DNA from: an uncultured Clostridia bacterium
Lineage (GTDB): Bacteria > Bacillota > Clostridia > TANB77 > CAG-508
Length of the DNA: 42,458 nt
Assembly (NCBI GenBank): GCA_947626555.1
Contig: CANQSP010000009.1
Span: 1-42,458 of the forward strand
Direction: 5' to 3'
Shown one piece after another: positions 35,469-42,458 of the stretch. The first letter of the stretch is position 1; each line of letters opens with the position of its first letter. The notes beneath the pieces were generated by a model. It did no database searches. It was not told where the DNA came from and saw nothing but the letters and a program-made list of their open reading frames with translations. The translations under genes and the position numbers were made by a program.

Positions 35469-35900
35469 TTATTGATCCTTTTCCTTGTAAACTTCGTATG
35501 CATCTAAAAAGTTTGCTAACCGTACCGTTTCAAAGAAATGCATTGCATATATATCCTGTTCATTATCATCATTAAACCTAACGAAAATTATTACTTGTTT
35601 TTCACGTGTGTTTAAAACAGCATAGAACCGCGCTTTCTGAGGCAAATCCCTTTTTACAAAATTATTTGAAGTTATAGGTAATACTCTCACATACTCTCTT
35701 TTTTGCTTAGATAATTGAAGTTCAGCAAGTTTAATATTCTCTGAAACTTCGTCATATTTCAATGTCCATAATACAATTGTAATTATAGCCAATACTGCAC
35801 TTGCTATTGTAATCACTGGTTTACTACCACTCACCAAAGAAACAACTGCTGATACTACAAATATTTTGAATGCTTCCCATAATTTTTCTTCAATTTTCAT
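35469..35900 (-). CDS. Hypothetical membrane protein
   Basis: A 143-residue protein from the ATG at 35900 (AAAGGGA upstream); the frame opens 22 codons earlier, but that extension has no ribosome-binding site. Two adjacent hydrophobic segments (about 12-25 and 30-48) are followed by a cytoplasmic-looking domain with VRVLPITSNNFVKRDLP and EKQVIIFVRFNDDNEQDIY. The family is unknown. It contains two in-frame CGG codons (35630-35628 and 35522-35520). A +1 shift would stop after five and one codons respectively, so CGG appears to be read as sense here. Codon use is slightly richer in G and C than in its neighbours, hinting at acquisition from elsewhere. Confidence 0.5.
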   Translation of the reverse strand: MKIEEKLWEAFKIFVVSAVVSLVSGSKPVITIASAVLAIITIVLWTLKYDEVSENIKLAELQLSKQKREYVRVLPITSNNFVKRDLPQKARFYAVLNTREKQVIIFVRFNDDNEQDIYAMHFFETVRLANFLDAYEVYKEKDQ

Positions 35901-36140
35901 AGTTTTCCCTTTCTTTATAGCGATTTTACAATTGCATACATTAACTACTACCTTTGTTAAATACACATTATTCTTTTTTTAACTTTTTGCACCTCCATAA
36001 AATATTTATTTTTGGATCTGTATTACACTTGCATGTAGCAATATAATTAATTACGTATGATATTATATCATATATTTATTAGGCTTTCAATATTTTATGT
36101 AAATTTTGAGTTTTTAAATTATAAGTTCATATTTTCAAAC

Positions 36141-36172
36141 AAAACCACCTACTTATAAAAGTAAGTGGTTTT
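36141..36172 (-). terminator. Rho-independent terminator after ppdK
   Basis: AAAACCACTTACTT and AAGTAGGTGGTTTT pair around a short loop on the minus strand, about 30 bases past the ppdK stop. The remaining 300-base gap 35901-36203 holds nothing else I can identify. Confidence 0.85.
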
Positions 36173-36203
36173 ATAATTAGAATAACAATTTTTTTATAAT
36201 ATT

Positions 36204-38828
36204 TTATCTAGGATTCTTTATTGCAGCTTGTGCAGCAGCTAAACGAGCTATTGGAACTCTAAATGGTGAGCAAGATACATAGTCTAATCCTACTTTATGA
36301 CAGAATTCTACAGATGCTGGGTTTCCTCCATGCTCTCCACAAATTCCTAAATCTAAGTCTGGTCTTGTTTGTCTTCCTAATTTTGCAGCCATTTCTACTA
36401 ATTTTCCTACACCCTCTTGGTCTAGTTTAGCAAATGGATCTGATTCATATATTTTTTTATCATAGTAATCACCTAAGAATTTTGCTGCATCATCACGGCT
36501 AAATCCAAATGTCATTTGTGTTAAATCGTTTGTACCAAATGAGAAGAATTCAGCTTCTTTTGCTATTTGGTCAGCAGTTAATGCTGCTCTTGGTATTTCT
36601 ATCATTGTTCCTACTTTATATTTTAAGTCTACACCAGCTTCAGCTATAACTGCATCTGCTGTTTTTGTTACTATATCTTTAACATATTTTAATTCTTTAA
36701 CTTCTCCAACAAGTGGAATCATTATTTCTGGAACTACATTCATTCCTTCTTTATTTACATTTATAGCTGCTTCTATAACTGCTCTTGTTTGCATTTCAGC
36801 AATTTCAGGATATGTTACAGCTAAACGGCATCCACGATGTCCCATCATTGGGTTAAATTCTTTTAATCCTTCGCAGATAGTTTTTAATTCTTCAAAAGAA
36901 AGTCCCATTTCTTTTGCCAAATCTGCTATTGCTTCATCTTCGTGTGGAACAAATTCATGTAAAGGTGGGTCTAAGAATCTAATTGTTACTGGGTAACCTT
37001 TCATTTCTCTGTATAATCCTTCGAAATCTCCTCTTTGCATTGGAAGTATTTTAGCTAAAGCTTTTGCTCTTTGTTCTGGTGTTCTTGAAACTATCATCTC
37101 ACGAATTGCAGCAATTCTGTCTGGAGCAAAGAACATGTGCTCTGTACGGCATAGTCCAATTCCTTGTGCACCAAATTCATATGCTTGTTTAGCATCTCTT
37201 GGTGTATCGGCATTTGTTTTAACTTTTAATTGTCTATATTGATCTGCCCATCCCATTAATGTAGCAAAGTTTCCAGATACTGATGCTGGAACAGTTTCAA
37301 CTTTTTCTCCATATACATTACCTGTAGAACCATCTAATGAAATCCATTCTCCTTCTGTTACTTTTCTACCATCTGGTAATGTAAAGTATTTTTCTTCTTC
37401 ATTTACAACTATTTCTCCACATCCTGCTACACAGCATGTACCCATACCACGAGCAACAACTGCAGCATGTGATGTCATACCACCACGAACTGTAAGTACA
37501 CCATGGCATACGTTCATTCCGTCTATATCTTCTGGAGATGTTTCAAGTCTTACTAATACTAAGTCTTTTTCTCCTGCTTTGTGTAATTCAACTGCTCTTT
37601 CAGCTGTGAATACAACTTTACCTGTTGCAGCTCCTGGAGATGCTGCTAAACCTTTTGCAACAACTTTTGCAGCTTTTAATGCTGTTTGATCAAAGTTTGG
37701 ATGTAATAGTTGATCTAATTGATTTGGCTCAACTCTTAATACTGCTTCTTTTTCTGTAATCATTCCTTCATTAACAAGGTCAACAGCTATTTGAAGTGCA
37801 GCATTTGCAGTTCTTTTTCCATTTCTTGTTTGTAAGAAGAATAATTTTCCTCTTTCTATTGTAAATTCCATATCTTGCATATCTTTATAATGCTTTTCTA
37901 GTTTTTCTGCATACATTACAAAATCTTCATATGCTTTTGGATTAGTATCTTTTAATTGGTCAATATGTTGTGGTGTTCTAACACCTGCAACAACGTCTTC
38001 TCCTTGTGCATTCATTAAATATTCACCAAATAGTTTGTTTTCTCCTGTAGCTGGGTTACGAGTAAATGCAACACCTGTACCACAGTCATCTCCCATATTT
38101 CCGAATACCATTTCTTGAACGTTTACAGCTGTTCCCCAGCTTCCTGGTATATCGTTTAATCTTCTATATGTTATAGCTCTTGCATTATTCCAAGATCTAA
38201 ACACTGCTTTTACAGCTTCTATTAATTGTACTTTAGGATCAGATGGGAATTCTTCTCCCTTAGCATTTCTATATACTTCTTTAAATCTTACAACAAGATC
38301 TTTTAAGTCTGCTGCTGTTAATTCTGTATCTAATTTTACACCTTTTGCTTCTTTTACTTCATCTATTATTTTTTCAAAGAAAGGTTTTGGTATTTCCATA
38401 ACAACATCACTAAACATTTGAATAAATCTTCTGTAGCTATCATAAGCAAATCTTTCATTTTTTGTTGCTATTGATGCAACTACATCTTCATTTAAACCTA
38501 AGTTTAATACTGTGTCCATCATACCTGGCATTGATGCTCTAGCACCTGAACGTACAGATACTAATAATGGATTTTCTACACTTCCAAATTTCTTTCCTGT
38601 CATTCCTTCTAATTTTGTTAAAGCTTCAAATATTTCTGCAACGATGTCGTCTGAAATTTTTTCTCCATCGTCATAATATTTTGTGCAAGCTTCTGTTGTA
38701 ATTGTGAAACCTTGTGGAATTGGTAAGCCTAAATTAGTCATTTCTGCTAAGTTTGCTCCTTTTCCTCCTAAAAGTTCACGCATGTTTGCATTTCCTTCGC
38801 TAAAAAGGTATACATACTTTTGACTCAT
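36204..38828 (-). CDS. ppdK: Pyruvate, phosphate dikinase
   Basis: Interconverts pyruvate, ATP and phosphate with phosphoenolpyruvate, AMP and pyrophosphate; in anaerobes it links glycolysis and gluconeogenesis. It is 874 residues, the typical bacterial length. The N-terminal ATP-grasp domain starts KYVYLFSEGNANMRELLGGKGANLAEM. The central swivelling domain has the phospho-His in GGMTSHAAVVARGMG. The C-terminal TIM barrel has LCRTEHMFFAPDR, SFGTNDLTQMTFGFSRDD and the catalytic Cys of GICGEHGG. The start at 38828 (MSQKYVY) is fixed by AAGGAGG seven bases upstream. No in-frame CGG in 874 codons. Confidence 0.97.
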   Translation of the reverse strand: MSQKYVYLFSEGNANMRELLGGKGANLAEMTNLGLPIPQGFTITTEACTKYYDDGEKISDDIVAEIFEALTKLEGMTGKKFGSVENPLLVSVRSGARASMPGMMDTVLNLGLNEDVVASIATKNERFAYDSYRRFIQMFSDVVMEIPKPFFEKIIDEVKEAKGVKLDTELTAADLKDLVVRFKEVYRNAKGEEFPSDPKVQLIEAVKAVFRSWNNARAITYRRLNDIPGSWGTAVNVQEMVFGNMGDDCGTGVAFTRNPATGENKLFGEYLMNAQGEDVVAGVRTPQHIDQLKDTNPKAYEDFVMYAEKLEKHYKDMQDMEFTIERGKLFFLQTRNGKRTANAALQIAVDLVNEGMITEKEAVLRVEPNQLDQLLHPNFDQTALKAAKVVAKGLAASPGAATGKVVFTAERAVELHKAGEKDLVLVRLETSPEDIDGMNVCHGVLTVRGGMTSHAAVVARGMGTCCVAGCGEIVVNEEEKYFTLPDGRKVTEGEWISLDGSTGNVYGEKVETVPASVSGNFATLMGWADQYRQLKVKTNADTPRDAKQAYEFGAQGIGLCRTEHMFFAPDRIAAIREMIVSRTPEQRAKALAKILPMQRGDFEGLYREMKGYPVTIRFLDPPLHEFVPHEDEAIADLAKEMGLSFEELKTICEGLKEFNPMMGHRGCRLAVTYPEIAEMQTRAVIEAAINVNKEGMNVVPEIMIPLVGEVKELKYVKDIVTKTADAVIAEAGVDLKYKVGTMIEIPRAALTADQIAKEAEFFSFGTNDLTQMTFGFSRDDAAKFLGDYYDKKIYESDPFAKLDQEGVGKLVEMAAKLGRQTRPDLDLGICGEHGGNPASVEFCHKVGLDYVSCSPFRVPIARLAAAQAAIKNPR

Positions 38829-39051
38829 AAAAAAACCTCCTTGTTTTTCCATTCTAAAAAGTTTGCTTTTCTAGCATATCTCTAACTTAATAGAATTTAT
38901 GTCTTAACTATATAATTTTGTTAAAACCTACATTATATTGTTCTATAGTAAAAAATATTAGCATATTTTTCCAGAACGTCTTTATTATATCCATTTTTTC
39001 TGTAAATGTAAAGAGATTTTACAAATTTTTTGGTTTTTGAGAACCGTCCCA

Positions 39052-40416
39052 TTAAAACTCAATTTTTTCTTCCAACCAATTTTTTAAATCATCAATTTTT
39101 ACTCTAACTTGTTCCATTGTATCTCTATCTCTTATTGTTACTTGATTATCTTCTAAAGTATCAAAATCTACTGTTACGCAATATGGTGTTCCTATTTCAT
39201 CTTCTCTTCTATAACGTTTTCCTATTGAGCCTGCTTCATCATAGTCACACATAAATACTTTTGAAAGCATAGAGTATACTTCCTCTGCTTTTTCGCTTAA
39301 TTTTTTAGATAATGGAAGTACTGCTACTTTATATGGTGCTATAAACGGATGCAAATGTAATACTGTTCTTACATCTCCTTCTGCAATTTCTTCTTCGTCA
39401 TAAGCTTCACAAAGAACTGCTAAAACTGTTCTATCTAGTCCATAAGTAGATTCTATAATATATGGTATGTATCTTTCATTTGTGTCTGGGTCTAAATATT
39501 CCATGCTCTTTCCAGAATATTCTTGATGTCTTGATAAATCATAGTTTGTTCTATTATGTGTTCCATTAATTTCACCCCAACCGAATGGGAATAAATACTC
39601 TATATCGCATGCAGCTTTTGCATAAAATGCTAACTTTTCATGGTCGTGATATCTTAATCTTTCTTCTGGAAGTCCTAAATCCATATAATATTGTTTTCCA
39701 TACTGTTTAAAATAATTATATAATTCTGTGTCGTCGCCCTCTTTGCAGAAAGTTTGAAATTCCATTTGTTCAAATTCTATTGTTCTAAATGTAAAGTTTC
39801 CTGGTGTTATTTCATTTCTGAAAGCCTTACCTATTTGACCAATACTAAAAGGTAGCTTTGCTCTTGTTGTTCTTTGCACATTTAAATAATTTACATACTC
39901 TCCTTGTGCATTTTCTGGTCTTAGGTATATAACACTTTTACTATCTGTAGTAACTCCTCTATATGTTTGAAACATTAAATTAAATTGTCTTATATCTGTA
40001 AAGTCTGACTTTCCACAGTTAGGACATGGAACTTTATGCTCTTTTATATAATCCATCATTTGCTCTTGTGTCATTCCATCTGCATCTGCATTTGGATCAA
40101 ATTCATTAATTAGGTTGTCTGCCCTATGTCTCATTTTACATTCTTTGCAATCTATTAACGGATCAGAAAAACTTGATACATGTCCTGATGCTTCCCAAAC
40201 TCTAGGATGCATTAATATATCTGCATCTATTTCATAACTGTTCTTTCTTTCTTGTATAAATCTTTTTCTCCAAGTATCCTTAATATTGTTTTTTAACCTT
40301 GCTCCTAATGGTCCATAATCCCAAGTATTAGCTAAGCCTCCATAAATCTCAGAACCTGCGTAAATAAAGCCTCTTGCCTTACACAAGTTTACTATCTTCT
40401 CCATTGAATCTACCAT
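39052..40416 (-). CDS. glyS: Glycyl-tRNA synthetase (single-chain, class II)
   Basis: A 454-residue homodimeric-type enzyme that charges tRNA-Gly. Markers: GFIYAGSEIYGGLANTWDYGPLG at the N terminus (motif 1 region), RPENAQGEYVNY and GKAFRNEITPGNFTFRTIEFEQMEF (motif 2), and GLDRTVLAVL (motif 3), with a C-terminal anticodon-binding domain. The start is the ATG at 40416, preceded by GGAGG at a good distance. The frame stays open a further 53 codons upstream, but that stretch is translated DnaA-box DNA and is unlike the family. The gene could also be named glyQS. No terminator is evident before ppdK's upstream region. Confidence 0.95.
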   Translation of the reverse strand: MVDSMEKIVNLCKARGFIYAGSEIYGGLANTWDYGPLGARLKNNIKDTWRKRFIQERKNSYEIDADILMHPRVWEASGHVSSFSDPLIDCKECKMRHRADNLINEFDPNADADGMTQEQMMDYIKEHKVPCPNCGKSDFTDIRQFNLMFQTYRGVTTDSKSVIYLRPENAQGEYVNYLNVQRTTRAKLPFSIGQIGKAFRNEITPGNFTFRTIEFEQMEFQTFCKEGDDTELYNYFKQYGKQYYMDLGLPEERLRYHDHEKLAFYAKAACDIEYLFPFGWGEINGTHNRTNYDLSRHQEYSGKSMEYLDPDTNERYIPYIIESTYGLDRTVLAVLCEAYDEEEIAEGDVRTVLHLHPFIAPYKVAVLPLSKKLSEKAEEVYSMLSKVFMCDYDEAGSIGKRYRREDEIGTPYCVTVDFDTLEDNQVTIRDRDTMEQVRVKIDDLKNWLEEKIEF

Positions 40417-40474
40417 TTTACATTCCTCCATTTTATTTTTTAATATTATGTTTTCCATTTTTATTTTCAAAAAG

Positions 40475-40518
40475 TTATCCACACATAATGTGGATAATGT
40501 GGATAACTCTGTTGATAA
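40475..40518. promoter_or_regulatory. DnaA-box cluster in the glyS leader
   Basis: Three perfect 9-mers TTATCCACA occur within 32 bases: forward at 40475-40483, reverse at 40489-40497 and directly abutting reverse at 40498-40506. A one-mismatch box (TGTTGATAA) lies at 40510-40518. AT-rich DNA without a gene follows to 40761. No dnaA, dnaN or other origin marker is in the window. It may be an origin, a DnaA-titration site or a DnaA-regulated promoter. Confidence 0.7.
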
Positions 40519-40761
40519 CCTTATATCAAGCCTTTCCATTTTACAGTTTTTCACATTTCCATTTTTTGCCTTCAATTATGCAAACTTACTGATTATTTAG
40601 TACATTTATTATGTTTCTTTGTTACGTTTTGTTTACAATAATATTTCAGTTGTTTTTCGCTTATATTTCAGAATTATTACAAAAGCATTTACATAATTTT
40701 AATTTTATTCTTTTATAATTTTATATATGCTCTATAATACACTATTGCTATTGTCAATTAT

Positions 40762-41769
40762 TTACATCTTATTTTGTATAAACTTCCATGAATCTCTGCA
40801 CATATCTTCCAACGTTTTAGTTGCAACCCAGTTTAATTCATTTTTAGCTTTTGTAGGGTCTGAATAGCAAGTTGCTATATCCCCTTCTCTTCTTGGTGCA
40901 ATTTTATATGGAACTTTTTTACCTGTTGTTTTTTCAAATGCTTTAACCATATCTAATACACTATATCCTACACCTGTACCTAAATTATATATAAATAATC
41001 CATGTTTTTCTTTGTTTAATTTTTCTATTGCCTTTATATGACCTTTTGCTAAATCCACCACATGTATATAATCTCTTACTCCTGTTCCATCTGGTGTATT
41101 GTAGTCATTTCCATATACTGATAATTCTTTTAAAATACCTGCTGCTACACGAACTATATATGGCATTAAGTTATTAGGTATGCCTTGAGGTTCTTCCCCT
41201 ATTAGACCACTTTCATGCGCTCCAACTGGATTAAAATATCTAAGAATTGCTATGTCCCAACTATTGTCTGATTTATATATATCTTTTAATATTTGTTCTA
41301 TATATAACTTTGTTGTTCCATATGGATTTGTTGTACCACCAATTTTGCAATCTTCCGTTAATGGAATTCTTTCAGGATTTCCATATACTGTCGCAGATGA
41401 ACTAAATACAAATTTTTTAACTCCATATTTTCTCATGGTATCTAGTAACACTAATGAACCTGAAATATTGTTAGTATAGTATTCTATTGGTTTTTCAACA
41501 GATTCTCCTACTGCCTTGAATCCTGCAAAATTTATTACACTTTCTATATCTTTGTTTTCTTCAAATACTTTTTCTAATGAATTTCTATCCAAATAGTTTA
41601 TTTCATAAAATTTAAAATCCTTACCAGTTATCTTTCTTATTGATTCTAATGCTTCTGGTTTGCTATTTGAAAAATTATCTATTATGATAACATCTTGTCC
41701 TATATTTAATAATTCAACCACTGTATGACTTCCTATATATCCAGCTCCACCAGTAACTAAAATTGACAT
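40762..41769 (-). CDS. galE: UDP-glucose 4-epimerase
   Basis: Interconverts UDP-glucose and UDP-galactose for sugar use and surface polysaccharides. It is 335 residues. Rossmann motif VTGGAGYIGSHT begins at residue 4. Ser in FVFSSSATVYGNP and the Tyr-x3-Lys NPYGTTKLYIEQIL form the catalytic set, followed by LRYFNPVGAHESG. The ATG at 41769 (MSILVTGG) is preferred, with AGGA nine bases upstream; two earlier in-frame ATG codons would add six residues. No in-frame CGG. Confidence 0.95.
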   Translation of the reverse strand: MSILVTGGAGYIGSHTVVELLNIGQDVIIIDNFSNSKPEALESIRKITGKDFKFYEINYLDRNSLEKVFEENKDIESVINFAGFKAVGESVEKPIEYYTNNISGSLVLLDTMRKYGVKKFVFSSSATVYGNPERIPLTEDCKIGGTTNPYGTTKLYIEQILKDIYKSDNSWDIAILRYFNPVGAHESGLIGEEPQGIPNNLMPYIVRVAAGILKELSVYGNDYNTPDGTGVRDYIHVVDLAKGHIKAIEKLNKEKHGLFIYNLGTGVGYSVLDMVKAFEKTTGKKVPYKIAPRREGDIATCYSDPTKAKNELNWVATKTLEDMCRDSWKFIQNKM

Positions 41770-41916
41770 ATTTTTCATTCCTTTCATTTATTTCTTATTG
41801 TATTAATTTGTTTATACTAATATCTTTATTAGTCTCTTCCACAAATTCTTTTATATTATACACCAAAATTATAAGATTAACAATATTATACAATTCAACG
41901 ATTTCTAATATTGGTA

Positions 41917-42458
41917 TCATTCATATAAATTTATATAGATTCTATAATCTCTTACTATCTTTCTAACATAGTTATTTGTTTCTTTAAATGGAATATTTTC
42001 AATGTTTGAACCATCTTTTCTTATAATCCCTTCACTAATCCATTCATCTACATTCCCAATTCCCGCATTATATGCTGCAAGAGCAACTAAATATGAATTA
42101 TCATACCTATCTAATAAACTTTTGTAATAGCTCGTACCTATTTTTATATTTTGTTCTGGAATATACAAACTGCTTTCAGAATTTATTCCCACTCCTGTTT
42201 TTTCTGCTACTTCATTAGCAGTGGCTGGCATTAATTGCATCAAACCAATTGCGCCTTTATGTGAAACTGTATTTGTGTCAAAGTTACTTTCTGCCTTAAT
42301 AATAGCAAATGTAAGTAATGGATCTATTCCATTTTCTTCAGAATATTTATATACATATTCTGAATATGTAGTTGGATAAAAATTTTTTAATATTATATCT
42401 TGTACTTTAAAAATTTGAATTAATAAAAATCCTATTATAAGGATTAATATTAAAATAA
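41917..42458 (-). CDS. Lytic transglycosylase (SLT domain), 5' end beyond the window
   Basis: The frame is open to the window edge, so the N terminus may be missing; 179 residues are visible. A hydrophobic segment (ILILIIGFLLI) opens the visible part, fitting a membrane anchor or signal. The SLT domain follows: ENGIDPLLTFAIIKAESNFD with the catalytic Glu in AESNF, GAIGLMQLMPATANEVA, then LVALAAYNAGIGNVDEW and a C-terminal YVRKIVRDYRIY. This is family 1 (Slt70/MltC-like) peptidoglycan lyase architecture, cleaving glycan strands outside the membrane. Confidence 0.9.
   Translation of the reverse strand, partial: ILILILIIGFLLIQIFKVQDIILKNFYPTTYSEYVYKYSEENGIDPLLTFAIIKAESNFDTNTVSHKGAIGLMQLMPATANEVAEKTGVGINSESSLYIPEQNIKIGTSYYKSLLDRYDNSYLVALAAYNAGIGNVDEWISEGIIRKDGSNIENIPFKETNNYVRKIVRDYRIYINLYE

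Noticed and set aside
40417..40575. A 53-codon N-terminal extension of the glycyl-tRNA synthetase frame
   Set aside because: It translates the DnaA-box cluster and is unlike the family; a strong Shine-Dalgarno site fixes the start at 40416.
40417..40761. T-box riboswitch upstream of glyS
   Set aside because: No T-box antiterminator sequence or specifier structure is visible; the leader holds DnaA boxes instead.

Overview
The window looks like a chromosomal segment of an anaerobic, endospore-forming, very AT-rich Clostridia-type Firmicute. The evidence is Gram-positive Shine-Dalgarno sites, sporulation genes (spoIIM and a dipicolinate synthase subunit B), fermentative acetate genes (pta with two ackA copies), pyruvate phosphate dikinase, and a single-chain glycyl-tRNA synthetase. 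No rRNA, tRNA, CRISPR array, prophage or full-length insertion sequence was seen.

Layout. 0-3 kb: a palindromic repeat, xerD, spoIIM and a WG-repeat-like gene. 3-7.7 kb: a heterodimeric ABC exporter whose leader carries two nested palindromic repeats. 7.7-13.2 kb: a lipoprotein, a ComEC-like metallo-beta-lactamase protein with its DUF3006 partner, and a P2A-type cation ATPase preceded by a yybP-ykoY (Mn2+) riboswitch. 13.3-16 kb (plus strand): two small unknown proteins and asnB. 16-25.4 kb (minus strand): DUF5665 protein, UPF0182 membrane protein, ftsY, dpaB, a solute-binding-like protein with an XpaC-like protein, and two glycosyltransferases. 25.7-30.7 kb: a YneA-like SOS division inhibitor with a LexA-like operator, ackA-ackA-pta and a DUF305 protein. 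30.8-34.2 kb: rfbA-rfbC-rfbB (dTDP-sugar synthesis, no rfbD here) and a VanW-type lipoprotein. 34.3-42.5 kb: two unknown genes, ppdK, glyS with a DnaA-box cluster in its leader, galE and a partial lytic transglycosylase.

The strongest unexplained signal is translational. Three recognisable genes (asnB, dpaB and the VanW-like gene) are broken by four +1 frame changes. All four occur exactly at an in-frame CGG codon and land on a GGT or GGA glycine codon where the family has a conserved glycine. I found no in-frame CGG anywhere else in the conserved genes. The only other in-frame CGG codons (six) are in five poorly characterised genes. This fits frameshifting, or skipping of one base, at a rare or unassigned CGG codon rather than ordinary pseudogene decay.

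A second theme is structured repeats. A family of 220-270 bp elements has identical GGGACGGGG-containing ends, a shared core, and inner arms that differ between copies but still pair; one copy is nested in another. A 66-bp IS3-like mini-element sits in the loop of the asnB terminator. Two genes have a hairpin between their Shine-Dalgarno sequence and start codon.
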